Of a stretch of 60,438 nt of DNA, positions 51,826-60,438 are shown piece by piece (the first letter of the stretch is position 1; each line of letters begins with the position of its first letter). Made by a program: the position numbers and the translations under genes. The notes below the pieces were generated by a model. That model made no database searches. It was given only the letters and a program-made list of their open reading frames with translations, and had not been told where the DNA came from. The stretch is from Cytophagia bacterium CHB2 (GTDB lineage: Bacteria > Zhuqueibacterota > Zhuqueibacteria > Zhuqueibacterales > Zhuqueibacteraceae), in NCBI GenBank assembly GCA_030263535.1, contig SZPB01000003.1, positions 1 through 60,438 of the forward strand. Reading direction: 5' to 3'.

Positions 51826-54096
51826 ATGATTTTCGATTTCGATATGATCCAGCGGGTTTATGCTGGGATGAAGCCCAAAGTGGAAGCCGGTCGCAAGCTT
51901 TATGGCCGGCCGCTAACGTTAACTGAGAAAATTCTTTGTGCGCATTTTGCGGAGTTGCCGAAAGAACCGCCGGTGCGCAAAAAAACTTACGTCAATCTCT
52001 CGCCCGATCGCGTGGCGATGCAGGATGCAACGGCGCAAATGGCGCTGCTGCAATTCATGACCGCCGGCATCCCCAAAACCGCGGTGCCATCTACGGTGCA
52101 TTGCGATCACTTGATTCAAGCCAAGCTTGGCGCGCATGCGGATTTGGCGCGCGCGCGTGATGAGAACAAAGAAGTTTATGATTTTCTCGCCAGCGTTTCC
52201 AATAAATACGGCATCGGCTTTTGGAAGCCCGGCGCCGGCATCATCCCCCAGGTCGTGTTGGAAAATTACGCCTTCCCCGGAGGCATGCTGATCGGCACCG
52301 ACTCACATACGCCCAACGCCGGCGGGCTCGGCATGATCGCCATTGGCGTCGGCGGCGCCGATGCGGTGGACGTGATGGCCGGCATTCCGTGGGAATTGAA
52401 ATGGCCGGGCATTGTCGGCGTGCATCTCAAAGGCAAAATGAACGGCTGGACCGCCGCGAAAGATGTGATCCTGCGCGTTGCCGGTATTCTGACAGTGAAA
52501 GGCGGCACCAATAATATTGTCGAATATTTCGGCGAAGGCGCGCGCGCGATCAGCGCCACCGGTAAAGGGACGATCACCAACATGGGCGCAGAGATTGGCG
52601 CGACGACGTCGATTTTCCCATTTGATGATCGCATGGAAACGTACTTGATCGCCACCGGCCGCGCTGAAGTTGCCAAAGCCGCAAAAGCCGTGGCCGAAAG
52701 CCTCGTTCCCGATCCGGAAGTGTTGAAATCGCCTGAAAAGTTTTATGATCAAATCATTGAGATCGATCTCTCGACGCTGGAGCCGTATGTGAACGGCCCG
52801 TTGACGCCGGATTTGGCGCGGCCGGTGTCGCAGCTCGCGGCGGATGCGAAGAAGAACGAATATCCTGACGAGATCAAAGTCGCGCTCATCGGCAGTTGCA
52901 CCAACTCTTCTTATGAAGATATCGAGCGTGCCGCGAGCGTTGCCAAGCAAGCGCTGGCCAAAGGCCTAAAGGTGAAATCGAAGTTCACCATCACGCCCGG
53001 CTCGGAGCAGATTCGCGCCACGATCGCGCGCGACGGCCAGTTGCAAACGCTGACGGAGATCGGCGGCAAGGTGCTGGCGAATGCCTGCGGCCCGTGCATC
53101 GGCATGTGGAGCCGCGATGATATCAAGCACGGCGAGCGCAATACCATCATCAATTCGTACAATCGCAATTTTGCCAAGCGCAATGACGACAATCCCAACA
53201 CGCTCGCGTTTGTCGCCAGCCCGGAAGTTGTAACCGCGTATGCACTGGCCGGACGGTTGAGTTTCAATCCGCTCACCGACACGCTGACGAATGACAAAGG
53301 CGAGCAAGTCAAGCTCGAGCCACCCACCGGCGTGGAGTTGCCGGCGCGCGGTTTTGATCCTGGCGATTCCGGCTATATCGAACCGGCAAAGGACGGCGCA
53401 AAAGTGCAAGTTGCGATTGATGCGAAGAGCGATCGCTTGCAGGCGCTTTCGCCGTTTCCAGCTTGGGAGGGCAAAGATTTGCTGGACATGCCGGTGCTGG
53501 TAAAAGCCAAAGGCAAGTGTACGACGGACCACATTTCTCCCGCGGGCAAATGGCTCAAATACCGCGGCCATCTTGACAACATCTCGAACAATCTCTTTAG
53601 TGGCGCGATCAACGCTTTCAGTGGTGAAGCTGGAAAAGGCAAAAACATTTTCACCGGTGAAGTTAAAACATTTGCCGAAGTCGCGCGCGATTACAAAGCG
53701 ATGATGGCAAACGGAAAACTCCCTGGCTGGATTGCCGTTGGCGACGAGAACTACGGCGAAGGCTCCTCCCGCGAACACGCGGCAATGGAACCGCGCTGGC
53801 TCGGCGGCCGCGTGGTGATCACCCGCAGCTTTGCGCGTATTCATGAAACAAATTTGAAGAAACAAGGCATGCTGCCGTTGACGTTCAAAAATCCTGCGGA
53901 CTACGATTTGATTCGCGAAGATGATCGCGTGTCGATCATCGGACTTGCTTCGTTTGCGCCCGGCAAGCCGCTGCAGATGATCATCAAACACGCCGACGGC
54001 GCGCAACATGAGTGCGAGTTGAATCATTCGTTCAACGAAACCGCGATTGCCTGGTTCAGGGCGGGGAGCGCGTTAAATTTGATCGGGAAAGTATAA
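51826..54096 (+). CDS. acn: Aconitate hydratase, mitochondrial type
   Basis: A 756-residue aconitase with cluster ligands Cys358 (in GSCTNS) and Cys421 and Cys424 (in CGPCIG), the same positions as in mitochondrial aconitase. Other signatures are [18 protein letters not shown] and [15 protein letters not shown]. It interconverts citrate and isocitrate in the TCA cycle, using a [4Fe-4S] cluster. GGAG lies upstream of the ATG. An isocitrate-dehydrogenase-family gene lies a few kilobases upstream on the same strand. Confidence 0.96.
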   Translation: MIFDFDMIQRVYAGMKPKVEAGRKLYGRPLTLTEKILCAHFAELPKEPPVRKKTYVNLSPDRVAMQDATAQMALLQFMTAGIPKTAVPSTVHCDHLIQAKLGAHADLARARDENKEVYDFLASVSNKYGIGFWKPGAGIIPQVVLENYAFPGGMLIGTDSHTPNAGGLGMIAIGVGGADAVDVMAGIPWELKWPGIVGVHLKGKMNGWTAAKDVILRVAGILTVKGGTNNIVEYFGEGARAISATGKGTITNMGAEIGATTSIFPFDDRMETYLIATGRAEVAKAAKAVAESLVPDPEVLKSPEKFYDQIIEIDLSTLEPYVNGPLTPDLARPVSQLAADAKKNEYPDEIKVALIGSCTNSSYEDIERAASVAKQALAKGLKVKSKFTITPGSEQIRATIARDGQLQTLTEIGGKVLANACGPCIGMWSRDDIKHGERNTIINSYNRNFAKRNDDNPNTLAFVASPEVVTAYALAGRLSFNPLTDTLTNDKGEQVKLEPPTGVELPARGFDPGDSGYIEPAKDGAKVQVAIDAKSDRLQALSPFPAWEGKDLLDMPVLVKAKGKCTTDHISPAGKWLKYRGHLDNISNNLFSGAINAFSGEAGKGKNIFTGEVKTFAEVARDYKAMMANGKLPGWIAVGDENYGEGSSREHAAMEPRWLGGRVVITRSFARIHETNLKKQGMLPLTFKNPADYDLIREDDRVSIIGLASFAPGKPLQMIIKHADGAQHECELNHSFNETAIAWFRAGSALNLIGKV

Positions 54097-54182
54097 CGGC
54101 CATTTGTCGGCGAAGCTTTACCAGCAGTTGCATACGAATTCGTGTCGTGCGCTAAACACTTTTCATGCAAAGGAGACTTCCC

Positions 54183-54623
54183 ATGAACACGGTCGGTGAT
54201 CTCGTTGCGGGGCGGGAGGTTTACACCGTGCAGGCCAGTCAATCGGTTTACGAAGTTGCGCAATTCATGGTCGCAATGAATATCGGTGCGGTGGCGGTGC
54301 TGGACGGCGATCGCGTCGCCGGAATTTTCTCCGAGCGCGATTTGATGAAACGGGTCGTCGGTGCGGAATTGCAGCCGCGCCAGACCCTGGTGCGTGATGT
54401 CATGACGCGCAATCTCGTCACGGCCTCGCCGGAAGAAAGCTATGAAACCTGTTTAGTGCGCATGCAGAATCACGGCATCCGACATTTGGTCATTGCTTCC
54501 GGAGATCGTGTTGTGGGCGTTATTTCTCTACGGGACCTGATGTCGATTGATATCCAACAAAAATCCGCCGAGATACAAATGATGAATGCTTACCTGCATT
54601 ACGTTCCTCCGGCGTCAGCCTGA
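54183..54623 (+). CDS. CBS-domain pair protein
   Basis: The ATG at 54183 follows AAGGAG at 6 nt. The 146-residue protein is two CBS repeats (about 7-60 and 73-128; GIFSERDLMKRV and GVISLRDLMSID ends). Stand-alone CBS pairs bind adenosine nucleotides or similar ligands and tune enzymes or channels. The partner is not known. A bidirectional terminator follows. Confidence 0.9.
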   Translation: MNTVGDLVAGREVYTVQASQSVYEVAQFMVAMNIGAVAVLDGDRVAGIFSERDLMKRVVGAELQPRQTLVRDVMTRNLVTASPEESYETCLVRMQNHGIRHLVIASGDRVVGVISLRDLMSIDIQQKSAEIQMMNAYLHYVPPASA

Positions 54624-54642
54624 TAAAGCTCGGCACAGAATG

Positions 54643-54682
54643 AAAAACCCCTGGAGTGTCTCGTTCACGCCAGGGGTTTTTT
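54643..54682. terminator. Bidirectional terminator between CBS and PLP enzyme genes
   Basis: aaaaacccctgg (54643-54654) and ccaggggttttt (54670-54681) form a perfect stem that is A-rich on one side and T-rich on the other, so it works for both convergent transcripts. Confidence 0.9.
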
Positions 54683-54701
54683 GATTTTGGGAGGGGCTGA
54701 G

Positions 54702-55688
54702 TTAAAAAAACAGCGCTTTCTTCGGAAAGAGGCCAAAAATCCCGCCGGTATGCCAGAACAAAATACGCTCGCCTTTTTTGAAGCGCCCCTTGCGAATTTG
54801 ATCCGCCAAGCCAAACATCGCTTTGCCGGTATAAACTGGATCGAGAATGATGCCTTCCAATTGCGCGACATGCTTGATCAAATCAATCTCTTCCTGACTG
54901 TTCAAACCATAGCCCTTGCCGACGTAGCCATCGATGATGCTGATGTCCTGGCTTTGCAAATTCAGGTCAAAGCCGAATCTGCGGCGCGCGCTGCGCAAAA
55001 TATTCGATACGCGATTTTGAAAATAGTTGGCGTCATCGCACACATTAATGCCATGAATTTGACCGGCTATGCCCACCGCGTGTTTGCCCAGCAACATGCC
55101 GGCCAATGTTCCACCGGAGCCTACCGCGCAAATCATGTGATCGAAGGCGAGGCTTTGTGTTTTCATTTGTTCCGCAACTTCTGCCATGGCGGTGACATAA
55201 CCCAACGAGCCGAGCGCGTTCGAGCCGCCTTCCGGAATGACGTAAGGCTTGATGCCTTTGGCGACGTACTCATCCGCGAGCTTGGACATGATCTCATCGA
55301 CTTGTTCATATTCCGCCACGGTGATGAACGTGATTTCCGCGCCCACGAGCCGATCCAAAAACAAATTGCCTTCGGGATCGCTGCCGGTGGAGTTGCGCAA
55401 AACCAGGTGGCATTTGATCCCCATTTTTGCCGCGGAAACCGCAGTCGCGCGCGCATGATTCGATTGGGCACCGCCGCAAGTGATCAAAACCTCGCCGCCT
55501 TGTTGGCGCGCTTCGGCAAGCAGATATTCAAGTTTTCTGATTTTGTTGCCGGTTTCAGCCATGCCGGTCAAATCGTCGCGTTTGATATAAATATCCGGGC
55601 CGTTTAACTCCCCGCTGAAGCGCTGCAGTTTTTCCAACGGCGTGGGGAGGTGTGCAAAAATGATTCTTGAAGGAATGGTGATAGCCAT
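54702..55688 (-). CDS. D-cysteine desulfhydrase/ACC deaminase family PLP enzyme
   Basis: A 328-residue fold-type II PLP enzyme. The cofactor Lys is probably Lys49 in GNKIRKLEY, and TCGGAQSNHARATA binds the substrate carboxylate. This branch includes D-cysteine desulfhydrase, ACC deaminase and L-cysteate lyase; these are hard to tell apart by eye, so no symbol is given. It is the last gene in a minus-strand run from the window's right side. Confidence 0.88.
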   Translation of the reverse strand: MAITIPSRIIFAHLPTPLEKLQRFSGELNGPDIYIKRDDLTGMAETGNKIRKLEYLLAEARQQGGEVLITCGGAQSNHARATAVSAAKMGIKCHLVLRNSTGSDPEGNLFLDRLVGAEITFITVAEYEQVDEIMSKLADEYVAKGIKPYVIPEGGSNALGSLGYVTAMAEVAEQMKTQSLAFDHMICAVGSGGTLAGMLLGKHAVGIAGQIHGINVCDDANYFQNRVSNILRSARRRFGFDLNLQSQDISIIDGYVGKGYGLNSQEEIDLIKHVAQLEGIILDPVYTGKAMFGLADQIRKGRFKKGERILFWHTGGIFGLFPKKALFF

Positions 55689-55707
55689 TTTGACCTCCGA
55701 TTAGCGA

Positions 55708-56394
55708 TTACAACAGACGAAAACTGCCGATAATTTTTTCAATGTCATCGCGGTAAGTCGAGTAAGCCGCTTCGCTGGTTTGGCAAAAAATCGTATAGGC
55801 CACGCGATCCTTGATTAAATAAGTCGCGACCCAAACTTCCAACGGCATCAGCGCCTGCGGAATCTTGACAATAAAAATCGCGCCCTCGGCAACGTTGGTC
55901 TCGAGTTTGGTAACCGGCCAGATCACCTGGACCGTATCCTGCGGCGATTGATATTGATCCATGATTTCGTGCAAACTCTCTGCAGCCACAGCAAAGGCGG
56001 AGTAGAGTTCTTTGAGATTGAAAACGCCGACCGTGCAACGCGCGACAACCGTGTCCTGCAATTGCCGGGTGAGTTGCACAACGTTAGTGGTATTGGCGAT
56101 GATCTCACGCACAAGCTCGGGCGAAGCTTGCGCCTTGCTCGGGGCTATTTCCGTGATCACCCAGTCACGGCTCGGCGCTTGAATTGAAAATCTAAAATCA
56201 GCATGACGATAAGTTAGATCATCAATCGTTGCAGGAGTTTGCTGAGACGCCTGCGAAGCAAGCTCGGCGCCCTTGCGCTGCAGGTTGATCATCAAAGTAA
56301 CCACGAGTACCAGCAGAATGGCCATGAAGAAAACGCGCGTGCGGCTGATCAGCGGTGTTGCCTTTGATGAAGATTGGGTTGAAGGATTGAGCAT
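55708..56394 (-). CDS. Single-helix exported protein, function unknown
   Basis: From the ATG at 56394 (a TTG at 56406 is the alternative) the protein has 228 residues, a membrane helix at about 23-40 and an extracytoplasmic beta-alpha domain ending in 'YSTYRDDIEKIIGSFRLL'. This end resembles PsbP/DcrB-like (DUF1795-type) domains, which also close with a helix and SFR. It begins 8 nt after the PfkB stop codon, so it is probably cotranscribed. Confidence 0.65.
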   Translation of the reverse strand: MLNPSTQSSSKATPLISRTRVFFMAILLVLVVTLMINLQRKGAELASQASQQTPATIDDLTYRHADFRFSIQAPSRDWVITEIAPSKAQASPELVREIIANTTNVVQLTRQLQDTVVARCTVGVFNLKELYSAFAVAAESLHEIMDQYQSPQDTVQVIWPVTKLETNVAEGAIFIVKIPQALMPLEVWVATYLIKDRVAYTIFCQTSEAAYSTYRDDIEKIIGSFRLL

Positions 56395-56402
56395 AGGACA
56401 AT

Positions 56403-57335
56403 TCAAACATCTGATTCATGCGCGGGCAACGGAAGCGAGCGTTGCCAGTGCAGCAGTTCCTGCATGGTAAAGACTGGTGTGGCGCCCGGCTTGGTGCAAA
56501 CGAATGCGCCCGCCAGATTGGCGAAGGTTGCAATCTCCGGCAAGGGCGTCTGGCGCAGGTATTTGTGCATCAATCCTGCAGAAAAAGCATCGCCCGCGCC
56601 GGTGGTATCAACAACGTTGACCGACAAGCCTGGCAGGCGGCAACTCTCATGCCGGCTAAACAATTCGCAGCCGTTGTTGCCATAGGTAATGGCGATCAAC
56701 GATAAATCGTATTCGTGCATGAGATATTCAACGAAGTGCGCGGTGCTATCGCCGTCGCGCCGGAGCACGCGCCGCAAGATCTCCGTTTCACTGTCGTTCA
56801 TTTTTAAGATGTCGGCCAATTCGAGCGAGGGCGGAAGAATTTTGAGCAAGCTCGCTTCGCTGGCGCGCGTATTCATATCGAAAATTTTGACCGCGCCATG
56901 AGCCGCGCGCAGAAACTGCAAGATGTTTTCGCGGGCAACGGTGGAACGCTGCGCCAACGTTCCAAACATGACGGCATCACAGTTTTGCGCCACTTTCTCG
57001 AGCGCCGGCGTGAATTTGAGATAATCAAATGCCACATCTTGCGAACATTGAAACGTTGGCACGCCCTTGATGTCGAGTGAGATCATCACGGTACCCGTGC
57101 CTTTTTTGCGGTCGAGCTGTATGTGGTCGGTTGCAAGCTTGCGTTCGCGCAGCGCGTGAATCAGGCCTTTGCCCATGCCATCATCACCGACTCGTGAAAC
57201 GAGCAGGCCTTCATCACCCAGTTGATTTACGTGAATGGCGAAGTTGGCCGGCGCGCCGCCGAGATGCCGTTGATCTTGATAAATATCCCACAAGACTTCA
57301 CCGAGGCCAACGATCTTGAATTTTTTATCGTGCAT
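56403..57335 (-). CDS. PfkB-family carbohydrate kinase
   Basis: A 310-residue kinase. It has the N-terminal GEVLWDIYQDQRHLGGAPANFA segment of fructokinase-like members and the C-terminal catalytic DTTGAGDAFSAGL. It should phosphorylate a sugar with ATP in the cytoplasm; fructose is a common substrate for this subgroup. It follows the site-2 protease gene by 20 nt. Confidence 0.92.
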   Translation of the reverse strand: MHDKKFKIVGLGEVLWDIYQDQRHLGGAPANFAIHVNQLGDEGLLVSRVGDDGMGKGLIHALRERKLATDHIQLDRKKGTGTVMISLDIKGVPTFQCSQDVAFDYLKFTPALEKVAQNCDAVMFGTLAQRSTVARENILQFLRAAHGAVKIFDMNTRASEASLLKILPPSLELADILKMNDSETEILRRVLRRDGDSTAHFVEYLMHEYDLSLIAITYGNNGCELFSRHESCRLPGLSVNVVDTTGAGDAFSAGLMHKYLRQTPLPEIATFANLAGAFVCTKPGATPVFTMQELLHWQRSLPLPAHESDV

Positions 57336-57355
57336 TTTGATGGGAGTGCCGTGTT

Positions 57356-58246
57356 CTAATAAAAATGAAATGGTACGGGCGTAAACGAAAACGCAAAAAT
57401 CAGAAACGTCATACAGGCGACCACTTGCCGTTTGAAATCCAGCGGTTCGGCGTCATATTCGGTGGGCGGATGGCGATAGCCAAACCACAACAGCATGAGG
57501 ATCATGAGAACCCAAAACGGATAAACCACAATACAAATCAAGGCAAAAGACGCCATGGTGACGGGAAAGATTTGTTGGCTGCGCTCGCCGAGCAAAGCAT
57601 AAAGAATATGCCCACCGTCGAGCTGGCCGATAGGCAACAAGTTGAGCGCGGTAACAAATAAACCGGCCCAGCCGGCGTACGCCAGCGGATGCAACAAAAC
57701 GTCATGCCCGGCTGGCAACGGCCCCTTGACAAGCTCAATGATCCATTTGAACAGCAACGGGTCCACCGATTTGACCGCATTTTGCAAATCCGCAGTATTT
57801 TTGACTTCGGACATGGCAAGCCCAAAATAAATCGCCGGAAGCGTCACGAGCAAGCCCGCTAGCGGCCCGGCAACACCGATATCAAACAGCACGCGCCGCG
57901 TCGGCATGCGCGCATCCATGCGAATGACGGCCCCGAGCGTGCCGAAGGGGAACGAGGGGAATGGAATGAAAAACGGCAAGGTGGCGCGAATGCCGTAGCG
58001 CACACACATGAGGTAATGCCCCATCTCGTGGCAGAACAAGATGGCCATAATGCCAGCGCTATACCACAAGCCGGCGGCAATATCGCGTTCCGGCCAGAAG
58101 TGGATAAAGAAAGTCGAAAAACATGTCAAAAAGAACAATAGAACATTTAAACGCCGCTGGTCGCTGCTCAATATTTTGGCAATCCACGGCCGCCGGGCCG
58201 TCAATGAATCGGGTTGATCATATTCAGCATAATCATTCGGTGACAT
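57356..58246 (-). CDS. Site-2 protease family (M50) membrane metallopeptidase
   Basis: A 296-residue membrane protein with the zinc motif HEMGH (73-77) within a helix and the second motif LPIGQLDGGHIL near the C-terminal half. It lacks PDZ and CBS domains, so it is a minimal form. Such enzymes cut substrates within the membrane, for example anti-sigma factors; the substrate here is unknown. The start overlaps the end of the SAM hydrolase gene by 14 nt. Confidence 0.9.
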   Translation of the reverse strand: MSPNDYAEYDQPDSLTARRPWIAKILSSDQRRLNVLLFFLTCFSTFFIHFWPERDIAAGLWYSAGIMAILFCHEMGHYLMCVRYGIRATLPFFIPFPSFPFGTLGAVIRMDARMPTRRVLFDIGVAGPLAGLLVTLPAIYFGLAMSEVKNTADLQNAVKSVDPLLFKWIIELVKGPLPAGHDVLLHPLAYAGWAGLFVTALNLLPIGQLDGGHILYALLGERSQQIFPVTMASFALICIVVYPFWVLMILMLLWFGYRHPPTEYDAEPLDFKRQVVACMTFLIFAFSFTPVPFHFY

Positions 58247-59051
58247 GGCTGTTGTCTGACTCTCCTTTGACGATAATGACAGGCGTTCCTAGAGTCGCCT
58301 GCAACTGCATTTTTGCATTCCCCTGGTTGACGCCGATTTCCAGCAAATCAAAACTGTTGATAAGGGCGACAGGCTCGCCTGTGCCGACACTAGCGTAAGA
58401 CGTTTGCAGTCCGTGAATAGTTTGGCGTTTTAGTTGAACGGCAATCTTTGCGCCTGAAGCGAAGCGGGATAGGTCTTTTCTGGTGATATTCGAAATCAGG
58501 TTGCCAAAACGATCGCTAAAAATTATTTCACCGTGCAAGGTGTTTTGATCAACTTTACACGCATGCGCCGGACGTTGCGGTTTGAGCGTGAAGGAATCTC
58601 CCAGCTCTTCCAAAGCCACGCCGTTTGCCAAATGCGCTGCCACCGGCGCAAAAATATCGCGGCCATGAAAAGTATTTGAAATTTCGGTGCGCCAAAATTC
58701 CCGGCGCGAAAGCCGCACGGCAGGCGGCGGCGCTGCCCGCGCACAAAAATCAAACAGCCCGTTATCCGGTCCGACAAAATAATGGCTGTCATGAAAGCAG
58801 GCAATCGCATGACGCGAAGTTCCGACGCCTGGATCGATGACAGCGACATGAACGGTTCCAGCGGGGAAGTAACGGTAGTGGGCGGATAAAATGAAAGCCC
58901 CGGCAGCCACTTCCTGGGGCGGCACTTCGTGCGTGATATCAATTAATCGTGCGTGTGGCATGATTCCGAGTATCACGCCTTTCATGGCGGCGACGTAACC
59001 GTCGGCGTTGCCGAAGTCCGTCAATAGGGTAATAATTCCCGAGGATTTCAT
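58233..59051 (-). CDS. SAM hydroxide adenosyltransferase (DUF62) family protein
   Basis: The ATG at 59051 gives a 272-residue protein with the family start ITLLTDFGNADGYVAAMKG, followed by HEVPPQEV, VAVIDPGVGTSR and PDNGLFDF. Most bacterial members hydrolyse S-adenosylmethionine to adenosine and methionine; related halogenases have changes not tested here. Upstream ATG (59090) and TTG (59099) starts are possible. It probably shares an operon with the M50 peptidase. Confidence 0.9.
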   Translation of the reverse strand: MKSSGIITLLTDFGNADGYVAAMKGVILGIMPHARLIDITHEVPPQEVAAGAFILSAHYRYFPAGTVHVAVIDPGVGTSRHAIACFHDSHYFVGPDNGLFDFCARAAPPPAVRLSRREFWRTEISNTFHGRDIFAPVAAHLANGVALEELGDSFTLKPQRPAHACKVDQNTLHGEIIFSDRFGNLISNITRKDLSRFASGAKIAVQLKRQTIHGLQTSYASVGTGEPVALINSFDLLEIGVNQGNAKMQLQATLGTPVIIVKGESDNSHVTE

Positions 59052-59156
59052 TCCTTGATCACGGTGCGGCGGTGAAGCAACACCAGCCATGATAAGCAAT
59101 CACGCCGCGAGAAGCAAGTCGATTATCCCGAGCTGAATTTTCGAAGCATTCTGAAT

Positions 59157-59615
59157 TTAATCAACCTTTACCGCAATGCAACTTATTTCCACGCCGGCAT
59201 CACGCGGTAAGCGCGCCACCTGAACGGTTTCGCGCGCGGGTTTGCTGGTGGAAAAAAACTCGGCATAGATCTGGTTCACGAGCTGGTAATCGTCCATGTT
59301 GGCCAGAAAGATCGTGGCTTTGACGACATGGCTGGAGTCCATGCCCGCCGCTTTGAGCACTTCCTTGAGATTCCGCAGTACCATTCGTGTTTCTTCTTCA
59401 ATATTGCCGCGCACCTGTTCGCCAGTGGCTGGATCGATTGCAATCTGCCCGCTGCAATATAACGTATTTCCAACTCTGACGGCTTGACTGTACGGTCCGA
59501 TGGGTTTCGGCGCGCCCTTAGAAAAAACGACTTCACGCACGGGCTGCTCTGGCTTTTGCAAGAGCGTGCAACCTAAGATAAAAAGCGCGGTCAACGCCGC
59601 CATTGTATACTTCAT
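59157..59615 (-). CDS. RidA-family protein with lipoprotein signal
   Basis: The 152-residue protein has an intact RidA domain (about 27-152; GAPKPIGPYSQAVRVGN and ARLPRDAGVEIS with Arg135 and Glu143). The N-terminus MKYTMAALTALFILGC, however, looks like a lipoprotein signal with Cys16. RidA proteins deaminate reactive enamines or imines in the cytoplasm, so an envelope-anchored form is unusual. It lies 105 nt upstream of the SAM hydrolase gene on the same strand. Confidence 0.88.
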   Translation of the reverse strand: MKYTMAALTALFILGCTLLQKPEQPVREVVFSKGAPKPIGPYSQAVRVGNTLYCSGQIAIDPATGEQVRGNIEEETRMVLRNLKEVLKAAGMDSSHVVKATIFLANMDDYQLVNQIYAEFFSTSKPARETVQVARLPRDAGVEISCIAVKVD

Positions 59616-59678
59616 ACTGGCCTCCAGTTAAGAATTTGAAGTCAGTTTTACTACAGGTTTTATGAATTGGGCTTTTAT

Positions 59679-60248
59679 TCACCTAATCTTCTTGGTGACG
59701 GTATTCCAAAAGTATTTGAATGACTCCGAATGCTTTTGAGCCGAATATGGCCTAAATTTGGGTGCTATTCGTTTTGCAAAATCAATCTTATTGAATGCAG
59801 TATTGGGGTACTGTTGACGCCAGCATTCAAGAAGTACTTTTTTGGCATTTAGCGAAGCTGTTTCCGGATGATTTTTGTATTTTGCTTTTGGCAAAACTGC
59901 TGTAACAGCATCTGCGTCGGCCAGTAACCACGCTTCTAATCCACGAATAGCTATGCAAACGAACAGGAATCTTTCATCAAAAGGTTTGCGGGCCTCTTGT
60001 TGAATGTGTTCATCGAATTCATCCAGAACGGCCGTCACACAAGGAGACTTATCACGATCGAGAATAATAAAACTTGCGTGATAATGTTCATCACGGAATG
60101 TTTCCAATAAACGAGGAGCTTCGCGGATCAACTTTTCGCGATTATTCATGCTACGAATATCGAATTTGGCTTTAGGAAAGTTTTTATTTAGCAACTTGTC
60201 CCAGAAAGCGCGATCAGAAGGCCCTTCAACTCCTACCCCAATAATCAT
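59679..60248 (-). CDS. DUF4276-like TOPRIM-related protein
   Basis: From the ATG at 60248 the protein has 189 residues with a TOPRIM-like metal site: EGPSD (8-12) and the DxD pair Asp64 and Asp66 in IILDRDKSP. It resembles the small TOPRIM-type nucleases (DUF4276) encoded next to AAA ATPases in predicted defence cassettes. Its ATG overlaps the stop of an upstream AAA ATPase gene (ATGA), so the two act together. Confidence 0.75.
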   Translation of the reverse strand: MIIGVGVEGPSDRAFWDKLLNKNFPKAKFDIRSMNNREKLIREAPRLLETFRDEHYHASFIILDRDKSPCVTAVLDEFDEHIQQEARKPFDERFLFVCIAIRGLEAWLLADADAVTAVLPKAKYKNHPETASLNAKKVLLECWRQQYPNTAFNKIDFAKRIAPKFRPYSAQKHSESFKYFWNTVTKKIR

Positions 60249-60438
60249 GGAATACCCCCTAATGCGCCTTGTACCCAAAGTTCTCCAAGCCGAAAATGTT
60301 TTTGAAAACTTATAATTTCAGGAAGATCCGATGCTCGTTTCAACTTAGTGAACCCATCTACTTTATCGCACATAATGACTTCATCTGGGTGCAAATGGTC
60401 AAGAAAGGACGGATTATGAGTTGTAATGAGAAACTGTC
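60245..60438 (-). CDS. AAA family ATPase, C-terminal end, cut by window edge
   Basis: The last 63 codons of a protein are visible (from 60436 down to the TGA at 60245). The sequence QFLITTHNPSFLDHL is the Walker-B-proximal His-switch region of SMC-like/AAA15 ATPases, and the rest is their C-terminal tail. The N-terminal P-loop is outside the window. It overlaps the TOPRIM-like gene by 4 nt. Confidence 0.8.
   Translation of the reverse strand, partial: QFLITTHNPSFLDHLHPDEVIMCDKVDGFTKLKRASDLPEIISFQKHFRLGELWVQGALGGIP

Noticed and set aside
58233..59099. SAM-dependent fluorinase or chlorinase assignment
   Set aside because: Only the general DUF62 motifs are seen; the hydroxide adenosyltransferase role is the more common one and the halogenase-specific changes cannot be judged by eye.

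Overview
The window looks like chromosomal DNA from an uncultivated bacterium of the FCB group, perhaps near Calditrichota or the KSB1-type lineages. This rests on a secreted VCBS-repeat protein whose C-terminal tail has the YPNPFNPST sorting motif typical of those lineages, and on the mix of core genes: mitochondrial-type aconitase, a short NAD-type isocitrate dehydrogenase family enzyme, and a Qrc/alternative-complex-III-like respiratory module. The placement is an inference and the phylum is uncertain. I saw no rRNA, tRNA, CRISPR array, transposase or phage genes.

Layout. 1-7084: a truncated Nudix gene, an envelope M23 peptidase, a Nudix/adenylate-kinase convergent pair, and an ECF sigma / anti-sigma / two HEAT-repeat gene operon (minus strand). 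7282-13115 (minus strand): alpha/beta hydrolase, an ABC-2 permease without a visible ATPase, a protealysin-like M4 peptidase with its emfourin inhibitor, a deoxyribosyltransferase-like coiled-coil protein, and a DapA-family lyase preceded by an intrinsic terminator that may act as an attenuator. 13639-19061 (plus strand): mannose-6-phosphate isomerase, a membrane metallophosphoesterase, an APC permease and an aminotransferase.

19326-26477 (minus strand) is the most striking part. Seven genes encode a small membrane protein, a cysteine-rich GcvH-like protein, a pentaheme cytochrome c, a molybdopterin-oxidoreductase-like TAT protein, a four-cluster ferredoxin, an NrfD-type quinol membrane subunit, and a second, membrane-anchored GcvH-like protein. 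The middle four follow the qrcABCD order. Both GcvH-like proteins have Asn where GcvH carries its lipoyl lysine, so they look like structural or electron-transfer subunits and not lipoate carriers.

27015-38741: a LytS/LytR-type two-component pair, the VCBS/UnbV protein, an ADP-forming acyl-CoA synthetase, dUTPase, an HD-domain protein, a GAF-SpoIIE phosphatase, DUF1992 and a flavin monooxygenase. 38846-47282: a coiled-coil protein, a lipoprotein with a poly-Asp tail, a three-domain fusion (alpha/beta hydrolase, DedA/VTT membrane domain, ATP-grasp), an EamA transporter, MgtE and an ATP-grasp ligase. 47720-54623: isocitrate dehydrogenase family enzyme, phosphodiester glycosidase, thiamine-binding protein, a decayed MNT-HEPN pair, aconitase and a CBS protein. 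54702-60438 (minus strand): a PLP desulfhydrase/deaminase, PfkB kinase, site-2 protease, SAM hydrolase, a lipoprotein-type RidA, and an AAA ATPase/TOPRIM-like pair cut by the window edge.

Between genes there are short GC palindromes, strong hairpins, and a dispersed element of about 150 bp in three copies (13701, 19097, 31035) that keeps nested inverted repeats. One copy lies in the 5' leader of the mannose-6-phosphate isomerase gene.
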